Shown in pieces: positions 42,459-53,480 of a DNA stretch of 64,000 nucleotides. Position numbers and translations under genes: made by a program. The notes below the pieces were generated by a model. That model saw nothing but the letters and a program-made list of their open reading frames with translations, was not told the DNA's origin and searched no databases. Every line of letters begins with the position of its first letter. The first letter of the stretch is position 1. Origin of the DNA: Dromiciops gliroides (lineage: Eukaryota > Chordata > Mammalia > Microbiotheria > Microbiotheriidae); contig NC_057861.1 in NCBI RefSeq assembly GCF_019393635.1, forward strand, positions 740,518,732-740,582,731. Direction: 5' to 3'.

Positions 42459-43065
42459 TTTCTTTCTTCATTCATTCACTCACCTATTTATCTTTCTATC
42501 TACTTATGTATTTATTTACTTATTCATGTAACCATTTATTTATATATTCATTCATTCACCTATTTATTCATTTAATTAATTAATTTATTCATTCATATAT
42601 TTATTTAATCCTTTATTTATTTATTTATTTAGAGTTTTCTCATCTTACATATAAAAACAAATATTAACATTGATTTTTTAAACTTTGTGTTCCAAATTCT
42701 CTTCCTTCCTTCCCATCCTGCCCTTAAAAACTCAAGCAATTCATTATGTTATACGTGTGCAGTCATGCAAAACATAGCAGACAAAAAATCTTTAGAAAAA
42801 GGAACAACAACAACAAAATATACTTCCATCTGTATTCAGATAGCATCAATTCTTTCTCTGTAGATGGATTGCATTTTTCATAAGTCCTTCAGAGATGTCT
42901 TGGATCATTGCACTGCTGAAAATAACTGTCATTTGCATCAGTTCATATTTATAATGTTGCTGTTATTTTGTATACAGTACATTTCACTTTGTATCAGCTC
43001 ATGTAAGTCTTTCCAGGTTTTTCTGATAGCATCCTGCTCATCATCATTTTGTGTGTTTTTTTGTT
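42459..43065 (-). mobile_element. L1 3' end with long ATTT/ATTC tail
   Basis: Tail of mixed ATTT, ATTC and TCTA units at 42465-42632, then L1 3' UTR ('aactttgtgttccaaattct', 'gatggattgcatttttcata', 'ggatcattgcactgctgaaa', 'tcaggtttttctgatagc'-type text). Same tail style as at 8407-8610. Confidence 0.87.
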
Positions 43066-43082
43066 GTTTGTTTGTTTGATTT

Positions 43083-43440
43083 TTATACTAAACTACATTT
43101 ATAAAGTACTTTAAAGGGAGATTTTCTTACAGAACACCCATGAGGTTGATTTTTTTTTTTTTTGCGCGGGGGAATGAGGGTTAAGTGACTTGCCCAGGGT
43201 CACACAGCTAGTGTCAAGTGTCTGAGGCTGGATTTGAACTCAGGTCCTCCTGAATCCAAGGCCAGTGCTTTATCCACTGCGCCACCTAGCTGCCCCGAGA
43301 TTGATTATTCAAAGAGCAATAATAGCTAACATTTATATAGTACCTTATCCATGACAAAGAATTGTCTTCACAATAGCCCAGCAAAGTAAGTACCATCATC
43401 ATCACCATCTTTATGATCATCTCCATCTTACTTGGCTCTT
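43083..43440 (-). repeat. MIR fragments split by a SINE
   Basis: 'atttataaagtactttaaag' left of the SINE; 'taacatttatatagtacctt', 'cacaatagcccagcaaagta' right of it. Confidence 0.6.
43151..43296 (-). mobile_element. tRNA-derived marsupial SINE
   Basis: T14 then 'gcgcgggggaatgagggtta' and full body; a few bases between CORE and B box are missing. TSD GAGGTTGATT (about 43141-43150) versus GAGATTGATT (43297-43306). Confidence 0.92.
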
Positions 43441-43862
43441 GCCTCTGCTTTAAAATTTTTCCCAGTTACCATTGTTGTGTATCCCTCCATCCTAGTTGCT
43501 CCCCATGATATTTACTCTATTTTCTATCTTCTTTTACCCTTTCCCTCCTCAAAAGTGTTTTGTTCCTGACTGTCCCTTCCCCAATTTTCCCTCCCCTCCT
43601 TCAACCCTTCCCCTCTAATCCCCTCCCACTTCCCCAAAGGGCCAAATATATCACTATTCACACTTGAGTGTGTATGTTATTCCCTCTTTGAGCCAACTCT
43701 GATGAGAGTAAGGCTCACTCATTCCCCTGCTCCTCCCCCATCTTCCTCTCCACTCCATAAGCTTTTTCTGGCTTCTTTTATGTGAGATATTTTACCCCAT
43801 TCCACCTATCCCTTTCTCCCAGTGCAATCCTCTCACCTCTTAATTTTATTTTAATGATGTCA
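43440..43862 (-). repeat. Probable L1 fragment, pyrimidine-rich
   Basis: 'tccccaattttccctcccct', 'gagccaactctgatgagagt', 'ttatgtgagatattttaccc' match text I associate with antisense marsupial L1 sequence. No frame. Confidence 0.55.
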
Positions 43863-43864
43863 TG

Positions 43865-44038
43865 ATGGGGCAGCTAGGTGGCATAGTGGACAAAGCACCC
43901 ACCCTGGACCGAGGAGTACTTGAGCCCAAATGCGGCCTCAGTCACAAGACTGCTCAGAAGTTTCTAAGGTCAGATTTGAACTTGGGTCTTCCTGACTCCA
44001 GATTCAGCCCTCTATCCACTGTGCCACCTAGCTGTCCC
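43865..44038. mobile_element. Head-to-head inverted SINE composite
   Basis: The left arm reads GGGGCAGCTAGGTGGCATAG forward; the right arm is the reverse complement GTGCCACCTAGCTGTCCCC (44019-44037). Each arm is about 75 bp and includes A-box- and B-box-like parts ('gcccaaatgcggcctca' and 'cagatttgaacttgggtctt'). A roughly 30-bp spacer contains 'caagactgctcagaagtttc'. Transcribed RNA would fold into a long hairpin. No TSD could be confirmed. Confidence 0.8.
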
Positions 44039-44490
44039 CTGTTGAATGAAAATTGTATTAGACACAATTAAAATAGTGGAGTGGAAAGATGATGAAAAGT
44101 CTGAAAGAGGATGGCAGTTGTTGGAAAGGATGTAAATAATTGACTCAGAATTAAGGAGAAGACCAGGACTTGAAGGAAAGTACTTAAGGAGAAAACTGCA
44201 TCTACCTATGCAGGTCAACACCTTCAGAGTGTTAGAGAGTTACTGAGAAGCTAAATCACTTGCCCAGGGTCACAAAGCTCATATTTTTCAGAAGTTGGGT
44301 TTTAGCCAGGTCTTCCTGGCCTAAAGCATAGCTCCATTACTTAACCAAACTACCTGTCATTCACACAGGCATTTCTGACACATTGCTCCATCTGGGCCAT
44401 CATCCAGTTAACCCACTTATCATTAAGAATACAGGCTTGGTGTAGAAACAAGCAGTGAACAACAACAAATCATTGTAACTGTGTATTCAT
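44039..44490. other. Mostly unassigned; decayed MIR at 44225-44350
   Basis: 'cacttgcccagggtcacaaa' and 'ccaggtcttcctggcctaaa' show a partial antisense SINE body. Confidence 0.5.
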
Positions 44491-44494
44491 TGGG

Positions 44495-44765
44495 CTGCTG
44501 AATAGTAAAATGGCTAGAACCCTGGGTTTAGAGTCAGAAAGATCTCAGTTCAAATCCTGCCTCAGATATGCATTTGCTGTGTGACTTTGAGCAAGTCACT
44601 TAAGCATTCTCAGTTTTGGTTTTCTCATCTATAAACCAGGAATAATAATGGCACCCATCTCTGGGAGTTGTTGGGAAAATCAAATGGGATGGTGTATGTA
44701 CAGTGCTTTGCAAATTTGACAAGCCTAAATCAATATTGTTATTGTTATTACCATAATTATTATCA
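44495..44765 (+). repeat. MIR-type SINE, nearly complete
   Basis: 'gtttagagtcagaaagatct', 'gtgactttgagcaagtcact', 'gttttctcatctataaacca', 'gtacagtgctttgcaaattt', ending in TTGTTATT units. Confidence 0.75.
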
Positions 44766-45900
44766 CTGGATTTGGGGAATGATAGCCCCTGTGAGTGCTG
44801 GGCATGACTGTTTTATCCATGCTTTGTCTGAGATTGAGTCAGTATGAGGAATTACTCCTCTTAACTTTTAAATCATTTGATGTCTGGGGATTCCTTATCA
44901 TAGAACTAAGACTCAAGGGATTAACCCAAATGGACAACATAATTTTGCCTCAACTTTGCAGAAGATGGAAAACACTAGATTCCTGATCATACTATTAAAG
45001 GACTTCTTGATTCCAAATCTTCTTACTGTAAATTATGACTAGATAAGCCACCAGTGAGGTGTAGAGGTAGGAAGAGCTTTGTAGGAGAAAATGGTGTACT
45101 GACACCTTTTGCACAAATAGATTATTTCATTTGACTTTTTGAATTAAAAGGATTTTTTAAAATTATAGTTGACTAAATATTTAGAATACTTTCTGGCTTT
45201 TTTCAGTCATTACCAGTTAAGAATTTTATATTTGTTTTTATACTCTGTTATGTTACATACATTATATTATATCATACCATAGTTTTAGAAAATGTGCTCT
45301 TTAATTACATTCAATTAAAAAATGTAAGTTAAAAGCAGATTAGATTCCCCCTACCTCATCCTTGAAACAATGATGTATTTTTATCTATTAGTATTAGGGG
45401 ATCTTGTTATGAATCAAATAATATAATAAAATAAACTCAATTTATGATTTAATGAATTTTTCTCCCTCTGGAAGATGACTTAAACATGAAATTAATTATA
45501 TAATCAGATTTAATTACAAATGAAATTAAGTCATATATAAATTAAGTATTTCTTGAAGGTAAGCTTCATTTATACCATTTTATAGCTATTTCTAAATTTT
45601 AAAATATCATTAGAAAATATATAAATATACACATATATATGTGCATACACATTCAAATATAATAAATGTATTATGTATGTATGCAATCAGAAACATAACT
45701 AGGGCAGGGCAACTGGGCACTAGAATTAATAGGTTGCCCACAGAACCCAATCAGTTAACTCAGGAGCCTAGAAATAATTGAAGTCAGCAACCAATTTGCC
45801 AGAATATTTAGGTGGCACACCAATAATAATATTTATCGATGACATAAAACAAGATAGGTAACATGTTACATGAAAGAATGAACAAAAAAATGTCTCACCA
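44766..45900. other. AT-rich unassigned block
   Basis: About 1.1 kb, much of it over 70% A+T by eye, with no recognised repeat or frame. 45600-45680 has a (TA)-rich run. 45695-45780 ('agggcagggcaactgggcac', 'aggttgcccacagaacccaa') looks different in base use from its surroundings. Confidence 0.4.
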
Positions 45901-45904
45901 GCCT

Positions 45905-46590
45905 GAGATTGGGCTGGATTCAATAAGATGAAATTTAACAAGGAAAATATTTTCAAAAATTATGCTTAGGTTCAAAAATTATCTTCACAAGTATATGATA
46001 GATGACACATGGTTATGTAACAGGTGGCCTGAAAAAGGTCTTGAATTTTATAGGATTGCAAGTCCAATATGAGTCAACAGGGTGATATGGCAGCCAAGAA
46101 ACTAATGGAGCCTTTTCATTAAAAAGAGGCATGGCCTCCAGCCATAACCAGATGATATTGTTATATTCTGACCTTCACAGACCACATCAGAAATACTCTG
46201 TTCAGTTTTGGATGCTACATGTTAAGCTGTGGAATGTCCAGAGGAGGGTTACAAGATGATAAAAGACCCTGAATACATAGAATTTGAGAAATAGTTGAAG
46301 AAACTGTTTAACCTAAAGAAGAGGGGCAGCTAGGTGGTACAATGGATAAAGCACCAGCCCTGGATTCAGGAGGACCTGAGTTCAAATTCGGGCTCAGACA
46401 CTTGACATTTACTAGCTGTGTGACCCTGGGCAAGTCACTTAACCCTCATTGCCCTGCAAAACAAAACAAAACAAAAACCTAAAGAAGAGAAGACTCAGTT
46501 GTGGCTTCCAATAGTCGCTTCCATTATTTAAGAGAATGCCCCCTAAAGAGAGATTAGCCTTGGCACATTATAGATATTCAGATAGGGTTT
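45905..46590 (+). repeat. L3/CR1 LINE, interrupted by a SINE
   Basis: 'gattcaataagatgaaattt', 'gtggcctgaaaaaggtcttg', 'atatgagtcaacagggtgat', 'tactctgttcagttttggat', 'tgtccagaggagggttacaa' follow CR1/L3 ORF2-end order. Resumes at 46490 after the SINE. Confidence 0.75.
46324..46475 (+). mobile_element. tRNA-derived marsupial SINE, full length
   Basis: Near-consensus; tail is (AAAAC)4. Perfect 14-bp TSD AACCTAAAGAAGAG at 46310-46323 and 46476-46489. Confidence 0.96.
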
Positions 46591-46599
46591 GGGCTGTTA

Positions 46600-46830
46600 G
46601 GTAATGACTTTTATATATGAAGTTGCTCCCCACTAACTTTCCACTTTCCTTTTGTATGTAATCTTCTCCAGTTGGTTTATAAGCTCCTTGAAAGCAGGAA
46701 CTGTCTTTCTTATTATTTGCTATCTGCTCTTAACATAGTACCTGGCACATAGTAGGAGTTTGTATTGTGTTGTGTTGTGTTGGTTATGTTGTGTTGTGTT
46801 GCATTGTATTGTATTACATTGTATTATTTG
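46600..46830 (+). repeat. L2 3' end running into a (TTGTG)n array
   Basis: 'ataagctccttgaaagcagg', 'aacatagtacctggcacata', then TTGTG/TTGTA pentamers at 46762-46830. Confidence 0.75.
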
Positions 46831-46877
46831 AATTTCGATTTTAGGGCACCAGGCTAGGCAGGCCCTTCTCTCTTTTT

Positions 46878-47003
46878 CTTTTTTTTTTTTTTTAGTGAGG
46901 CAATTGGGGTTAAGTGACTTGCCCAGGATCACACAGCTAGTAAGTGTTAAGTGTCTGAGGCTGGATTTGAACTCAGGTCCTCCTGACTCCAGGGCTGGTG
47001 CTC
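46878..47003 (-). mobile_element. tRNA-derived SINE, 5'-truncated
   Basis: T18, body through the B box, ends at 'ccagggctggtgctctt' without the A-box head. CTCTTT occurs at both edges. Confidence 0.88.
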
Positions 47004-48360
47004 TTTCTCCTTATCTCTTATAATGCCTCCAGAAGTTGGGTGCAAGCCATGTTAGAGCTCCTACAAAGTACGGAGCAAAAGTATTCTATAGCAACACCTC
47101 ACATACTGTCAATGGGAAATCCATGAGGAATCTCATCCCAGCAGTTCATAAATATTGCTCTGTAAGGAAAGGGGAAGACAGTGTGTTTATTTTGAGCCCA
47201 GAGTGCATTGCATTCATTTTTTTAAAATGTCAGACATATGCATGTAAAGAGGGCTTGTTTTCCAGCAATATGTTTTTCCATATAACACTGAATTAAAAAG
47301 GACTGGCTAATGCAGAGACAAGTGAATGAATCATAAACTTGGAGTGCAAGAAAAACAAAATAATAAAGTAAGCCTCTAGTCCCTTTCTTCTTCCTCAGCT
47401 TAGCCCACCTCAGAACATTTGCAAACATTGATCTGAGGGATATCAGCGGTCTACTGAAGGTCATGATGTACGGATCCTGTGCTCTAACCCCCCCCCCCAC
47501 TTCACTCTTCTGAAATTCATGAGGTCTTGCCAATTTCAGATACTCCCTCTAAACATGTGGGAGAAGTGTGTGTGTGTGTGTGTGTGTGTGGCTTTATACT
47601 GAAGTTCAGGCCTTTACTAGGCTTCCCATTTTTCACTGCAAAGAAACCCAATTTATTCTGTTTCAAAAGTGGAATCACCAGCATCTCAGTGGGAACTGAT
47701 GAAAACATTGGCAAAACTTTCAGATAAAAGAGATCAAATTGTTTACCAATCTGGCCTTGGGTGGGGGGGGTTCCATTTTCATCAATATCTTATGGGTGCT
47801 TTTGGAGGGGGGAGTTATGAGGGGTGGCCCTCTGCTATTCTTCCTGCCAATGGAAAACCTTTTTAAAAAAGCAATTCAGCATTTTAATCATTATACAGGG
47901 TCATCTGAAAAAAAAAAAAGCATTTAACTTTCCTTCTGGTTTTCATTTCTCCCCTTGCTCCATGCAGACACGGTGGTGCTGACAGAAACAGATTTCTGGC
48001 CTTCTGAAGGCGCCTTATATACAGAGAATACACATCCTGCTTGCTCTTTTGCTGGAGCAACATAATCAATTTTTTAAAAGCTCTTTTCTCTTCTGACCAT
48101 AGCAACCGTATGCTTGGGTGGAGATTATAGGTTAAAGTCCACTGAAAGTAATTGAATTAGATTGCCCTTGCATTTCTGGTCAATAACCAGGGTCGGTGGA
48201 TTCACGCTCTTCTCTAGAAATTCTACTATCCTCATTTTACCTTAAGAAACACCTGAGCACTTGGCTTTAAGGGTGGGGGGGGGGGAGGGGGAGAGACAGG
48301 CTCAGGCTCAGGACAGATCCATGAAGTCAGAGGAAGATTGGTTGTCATAGTATGTGGAAG
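47004..48360. other. Repeat-poor block with simple runs
   Basis: Contains (TG)n at 47567-47590, C9 at 47491, and a G-rich run at 48273-48292. The many short frames (47222-47533 minus, 47527-47927 plus) are unrecognised and overlap. Confidence 0.45.
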
Positions 48361-48990
48361 TCCCTTTGCTGAGCCTCAGTTTCTCCATCTATATGATCTG
48401 CATAATATATAATAATCTGTATAATGTGTAAAAATGCTCACATTAGGAAAGGGCTTAGAGTGTCACAAGAAGGTTCCTTTGTAAGCCTTAAAATTCTGTA
48501 GAGACAGAAACGATTATCCCTGCAATTGTACTATCACGACTTCAATTGCAAATCTGAATCCCTCCCTAAACATAGTTGCTGAAATTAGGAGTCCTTCTCA
48601 AGCTAAAGCCTCTTTTTTCTTTAGAGAGAAGTCTCAACTAGGAAAAGACTTTTGAATCCCTCCTTTCCCCCTACAGTAATCTTCATGTGGGCACCTTCTC
48701 CCTATGTTGGTTGGTGCCTTCTATAACTTAGTGTTGTGGGGAGTTGCCTGGCAATGGGAGATTAAGGGACTTGTCCAGCATCATGCAGACAGAATACTTG
48801 AGGGACAAAGCTTGAACCCAGGGTTTTTGTGGAGAGCAGAATCTTTTAGGGAGCCAAGTTAATTTCTGGACTAGATGAACTATGAGCTCCCTTCTGTGGA
48901 GGAGGAAGGAACTGGAAACTGTCCTCAGAGCCTAGCTATAAGGAAAGGTCTCAGCTTTAACAGTTTTATTTGCTGATTTGGTCAGCATTT
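48361..48990. other. Unassigned; decayed MIR at the left edge
   Basis: 48370-48480 has 'gagcctcagtttctccatct'. The rest is not recognised. Confidence 0.4.
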
Positions 48991-48994
48991 GAAT

Positions 48995-49350
48995 CAAATT
49001 CTGAAAGAATATAAACTCCAAAGCCAGTAAACATTTATTGAATTCTTACTATGTGCCAAGGACTGTGCTAAGTGATGGGGATACATGAAGACGCAAAAGA
49101 CAGTTCCTGTCCTCAAGGAGTTTACTGTATAATGGGAGAGACAATATGCAAACAAATAAATACAAAGCAATAAATAGGAAATAATGAACAGAGCAAAGAC
49201 ACTAGAATTAAGAGGGGTCATGGGAGGTGTCCTGTACTATATGGGATTTTAGATGGGACTTAAGGGAGTCAGAGAGGTCCGTGGGCCGAGTGGAGGAGAG
49301 ACTTCCAGGCATGCAGAACAGCTAGAGAGAATGCCTGGACTCCAGAGATG
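48995..49350 (+). repeat. Ancient 'tttattgaattcttac' repeat, long copy
   Basis: 'gtgccaaggactgtgctaag', 'tgtcctcaaggagtttactg', 'gacttaagggagtcagagag', 'gagagaatgcctgg'. The longest copy of this family in the window. Confidence 0.55.
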
Positions 49351-49384
49351 GCATATCAAGAAAAACTTTGTCACAATTATGTTT

Positions 49385-49625
49385 CTGTTGTTTAGTTGTT
49401 CTCATTCATGTCCAACTCTTTGTGACCCAATTTGGGGTTTTCTTGGCAGAGATATTGGAGTGTTCTGACATTTTCTTCTCTAGCTCATTTAACAGATGAG
49501 AAACGTGAGGAAAACAGGGTTAAGTGACTTGCCCAGGATCACACAGCTAGTAAGTATTTGAGCCTAGATTTGAACTCAGGCCTTCCTGACTCCAGGCCCA
49601 TGCTATATCCTCTTAACCATTAGAG
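49385..49625 (+). mobile_element. RTE-SINE, near full length
   Basis: 'tctgttgtttagttgttctc', 'catgtccaactctttgtgac', 'aatttggggttttcttggca', 'cttgcccaggatcacacagc', 'cttcctgactccaggcccat'. Confidence 0.85.
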
Positions 49626-50011
49626 CTCTCCAAAAGTGGAATGTCTGGCCTGGAGCAGGAGTGGGTGTTTCTACCCCACTCCGCCCCCATCCCAGAGGTC
49701 TTCAAGTAGACAATCACTTCTCTGGTATGTTATATGCATGGGTTAGATGACATGGCAACCACTGCATTCCCTCCCAACTCTCCGGAAGCATCTGGAGAGG
49801 GAACGACAGCATGAATATGCCCAGTTCACCTCACCATCTCACTGTCAACATTCAGCACACATCTGTTCTCTACTTAAATTCACCTCAGACTTAGCATGGC
49901 AGTGGAGGGCCCTTGCAGATTTTAGAAGTAGGAAGAGTTTTTTTTGAACACTTGCTTGCTCCATACTGTTCATTGTTCAGTAGGGGTGCCGTCCAAATCT
50001 GTTGAAAGAAT
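49626..50011. other. Unassigned intergenic DNA
   Basis: No repeat recognised; the 66-codon plus frame at 49747-49947 is unrecognised. Confidence 0.4.
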
Positions 50012-50452
50012 GGAAGATGGAAGGAGAGGAGAGGAGAAAACAGGAGAGGGAAGAAGGGAAGGAAGCACCGAAGGAAGGGAGGAAGGGAGGGAGGGAAGAA
50101 GGGAGGAAGGAAGGGAGGGGGATAAAGGAAGGAAAGGAGGAAGGAAGAAAGGAAGGAAGGGAGGGAGGAAGTAAAGAGGGAAGGAAGAGGGAAGGCAGGG
50201 AAGAAGGGAGCAAGGGAGGGAAGAAAGGGAAGGAGGAAGGAAAGGGGAGGGAGGAAGAAAGGAAGGAAGGAGAAACAAAGGGAGGAAGGAAAGAAAGAAG
50301 GAAGGGAAGAAGGAATGAAAGAGAAAGAGAGAGGAAGAAGGAAGGTGGGAAGGGGAAAGGAAAGGAAAAGAGAAAAGGAAGAAGGAAAGATTCTAAGGCA
50401 AAGAAAAGGGGAATAAAAAATAAGGACGAGGGAAGAAGGGAGGGAGGAAAAG
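50012..50452. repeat. Degenerate (GGAA/GGGA)n purine tract
   Basis: About 440 bp almost free of pyrimidines on the plus strand. Frames of up to 191 codons on minus (S/F/P/L-rich) and 151 codons on plus (G/E/K/R-rich) are translations of this repeat, not genes. Confidence 0.95.
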
Positions 50453-50820
50453 AATAATTTCACCATGCACTTCTACCATGAAATGACTTCGTTTTTCTCT
50501 TGCTGCCTTACAGATTCTTCTATAAAAAGATCTTGAAAGCCTTCCTTGAAGGTGCAGTAGAAATGCAAAAAACGTCAGTAACTCTGTGTCAGCGTATATG
50601 GTTATCTTTCAATGAGAAACAATTTCATTTGTAGGCCTAACTAAGGTGGGAGGACTAGCATGGTAAATTGTGATTGACAATCAGAAACCAACAGACACCA
50701 GGAAAAGTGTCAGTAACTTCTTGTAGATCATCTTTTCTCATTCCACCTAAAGATGCTCTGTGTTACCTGTGTCTCTCTTATGGCTAGCTCATTGTTTAAT
50801 ACTTATCCAGCAACAAAAAT
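50453..50820. other. Unassigned intergenic DNA
   Basis: No repeat or gene recognised between the two purine tracts. Confidence 0.4.
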
Positions 50821-51010
50821 GTGCCGAGAAAGGCAGGGGGAGGAAGAGAGAAAGGGGAGGAAGAATGGATGAGAGAAAAGAGGAGGGAGAGGAGGAGGAG
50901 AGAAAGGAGGAGAGGGGGGGAGGGAGGGAGGAAGGACAGAGAGAGAGAGAGAGGAAAGGGGAGAGAGACAGAGACACAAAAAGAGAGAGAGAGAGACAGA
51001 AACAGGGACA
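50821..51010. repeat. GA/GGA-rich purine tract
   Basis: About 190 bp, G/A over most of its length with short (GA)n runs at 50940-50952 and 50982-50995. Confidence 0.9.
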
Positions 51011-51589
51011 CAGTCAGAGTCAGTCCACCACTGGCTGCTTCCTTTCAGGATTTACCATTTAATTAGACAGATGGAGAAAAATACCAAAATGGTCATTCAC
51101 CATCACATTTGTTAATAATAATAAAAAAAAATTGCTCCTGGCAGAACATGACATTGACAAGAGGAAGTCCGACCCTGAGTCTTGTATTATTACATGTAAT
51201 GAGGCTCCACCTTCTTTGTTCCCCATTGCCACTAGGCTGATGAATGCCCCATGGAAGGCTGCAGTCTCTGCTCTGAGCTTAGGCTGGTATCTCAGCTCCT
51301 CAGACTCTTTGTCCCAGGGATATCTTCTGATCTGCTTTCTCTCTCTCTAGCTCAGCTCCTATGCAGGTTTTAACAAGATCTGCTTCTTGTCCTCTAAAGG
51401 CCAAGGCTCCAGACTGGCCCTGAATCCTGTGGAGCCCAAGTCTGTGATTAACTAGCTGTATATTCCTGGGGAAAATAAGGCCATCTGTGAGGTGATATTA
51501 CTTGCCTATCTGAAGCAGCACTGCACAATGGAAAAAAATATTTAATTTGGAGTCAGAAGAACTCGGCTCAGCCATTTGCTATCTTAAGC
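51011..51589. other. Unassigned intergenic DNA
   Basis: No gene recognised; an A/T run at about 51112-51132. Confidence 0.4.
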
Positions 51590-51720
51590 AATCAAGCAAT
51601 GACAAAACAATCATTTAACAAGCCTACTATGTGTTAGACACTGTGCTGAGAACTGGGAATAAAAAAAAATTAAAAATGAAACAAAGAATCTCTACAATCA
51701 AATAGCTTCTGTCCCAAAGT
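51590..51720 (+). repeat. Ancient repeat with 'cctactatgtgttag'
   Basis: 'aagcctactatgtgttagac', 'actgtgctgagaactgggaa'. Confidence 0.5.
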
Positions 51721-51870
51721 AGTATAGCCAGGTAGATGATGAGGAAGTGTCTCAGCTAAGTTTTTTCCTTCAATGGAGATTGCAATCAAAGGAACAGGAA
51801 AAAGTCCTATAGGTACAAAATTTTTAAACAGCTCTTCATATATATGGTGGCAAAGAACTAGAAAGTAAGG

Positions 51871-52014
51871 GGGGCAGCTAGGTGGCGCAGTGAATAGAAC
51901 ACTGGCCCTGGATTCAGGAGGACCTGAGTTCGGCCTCAGACACTTGACACTTACTAGCTGTGTGACCCTGGGCAAGTCACTTAACCCCAATTGCCTCAAT
52001 AAAAAAAGAAAGTA
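51871..52014 (+). mobile_element. tRNA-derived marsupial SINE
   Basis: Full head and tail; the B box reads 'gagttcggcctcag' with 'aaatcc' missing, so Pol III box B is broken. TSD AGAAAGTAAGG at 51860-51870 and 52015-52025. Confidence 0.94.
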
Positions 52015-52069
52015 AGAAAGTAAGGGGGAACCCATGAGGAATAGCATAACAAATTATGTTATATGACTT

Positions 52070-52187
52070 CCAGTCAGTGAAGAAACATTTATTAAGCACC
52101 TACTATATGCCAGTCACAGTGCTGAGTGTTAGGGATGGAAGAAAGGCAAAAGATAATCCCTGCCCTTCAGGAACTCACAATCTAATG
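52070..52187 (+). repeat. Ancient 'tttattaagcacctac' repeat
   Basis: 'aaacatttattaagcaccta', 'ccagtcacagtgctgagtgt', 'ctgcccttcaggaactcaca'. Confidence 0.55.
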
Positions 52188-52700
52188 TAATGGAATACTA
52201 TTTTTCCTTAAGAAATGGCAAAGGGGAAGGTGTCAGAGAAACATGGGAAAACATGTATGAATTGATGCAAAGTGAAGGGAGTAGAACCAGGAGAGCTATT
52301 TATGCAATAAAATATTGCAAAAATGAAAGCTCTTCAAAGACTTAGGAATTTTGAATAAGAAATGACCAACCATCATTCCATGTTACTATTCCTAACCATT
52401 TAGACTCTATCTAGACCTTTTAGACTTGCTCAGATCAAAATCCTTGGAATGTTGCCGCTTGTCTTACAAACCTGAGATATCCCCCTAAGATGAGGCATGC
52501 TATTCACTTTCTGAAAGAGAGATGATAGACTCAAGATGTAGAATCAGACACAATTTTGGACAAGACCAATATGGGAATTTGTTTTACTTGGCTATGCATA
52601 TTCATTATAAGGGCTTGATTTTCCTGCCCCCCCCCATGGGGATAGGATGAAGTAGGAGGGAGAGGAAATGCTTATTAATTGGGAAAAAATTAAAATTGGA
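52188..52700 (+). mobile_element. L1 3' region, interrupted at 52379-52495
   Basis: 'taatggaatactatttttcc', 'ttgatgcaaagtgaagggag', 'agaaatgaccaaccatcatt' then, after the interruption, 'catgctattcactttctgaa', 'aatatgggaatttgttttac'. Confidence 0.75.
52379..52495. repeat. Unassigned repeat 2, copy P (inside L1)
   Basis: Similar to 53232-53350: shared 'gactctatctagacctttta' versus 'gactctatccagacctttca', then 'agatcaaa', 'cttgtcttacaaacctgaga' versus 'cttgctttacaggcctgaga'. It breaks the L1, so it behaves as an inserted unit. Confidence 0.6.
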
Positions 52701-53231
52701 TTGCTTCTTTTGTTTTTATATTATTCATTTATGAGGAAAAATGCAACCTTTTGTCATATCTTTTAGATTAAACACTCCCTTGTAAAGAAAAAACGTCTAT
52801 AATTGCATATGTCCTGCCCTAGTAGACCCCCATTTCATTCTCTAACATGAAGAGGAGGAAGGAAGGTTTTATTATTGATTTTTCAGATTCCTTATTGGTT
52901 TTTCAGTTACTTTTTTCTCTTTTTAGTAATCTTTTCAATTCTATTGTTGGAGCCATTGTGTAAATTGAATAATTCCTAGCATCACTCACTAGACTCTGTT
53001 GTATGTAGCCCCACTGATTCCTAGCCCTGCCCCATCTAGTGTCATGGAAGCTACCAAATTTTATGTTCAAGCTCCTCTTGTCCTTCCCTTAATCAGAAGT
53101 AAGCTGCCTGTGTTGAGTACTGACTTTCCCCCTGGCTAATAGGCCTTCACTTCTGAGTCCTGGCCTGGCTACAGAGAGGCAGCAACATAAAAGAGAGGAA
53201 TCATCTTTTTGTTTCTTGCTCCCTGGTGCTA
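52701..53231. other. Unassigned intergenic DNA
   Basis: No gene or repeat recognised between copies P and Q. Confidence 0.4.
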
Positions 53232-53350
53232 CTACCCCTAAACCATCTGGACTCTATCCAGACCTTTCAGACTTACTCAATTCTTCATGTCTTAGATCAA
53301 AGGTCTTAGATTTTGCCTCTTGCTTTACAGGCCTGAGATTATATCTTCCT
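53232..53350. repeat. Unassigned repeat 2, copy Q
   Basis: Same orientation as copy P 850 bp upstream, with about 15 bp extra after 'gacttactca'. By eye roughly 75-80% alike. Flanks differ. Confidence 0.6.
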
Positions 53351-53359
53351 AACCTTTCC

Positions 53360-53480
53360 ATTTAATTCAATTCACCAAACACTCATTTCTACTATATGCA
53401 AGGTATTCTTTTATGCAATGGGGATACAAATCCAAGAATGAAACCCTAGTCCTCAAAGAACTTGCATTCTATTCATAACT
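53360..53480 (+). repeat. Ancient 'actatatgcaaggt' repeat
   Basis: 'tcatttctactatatgcaag', 'atggggatacaaatccaaga', 'gtcctcaaagaacttgcatt'. Confidence 0.5.

Noticed and set aside
49891..50466. 191-codon minus frame rich in Ser, Phe, Pro and Leu
   Set aside because: It is the translation of the GGAA-type purine tract, not a membrane protein.
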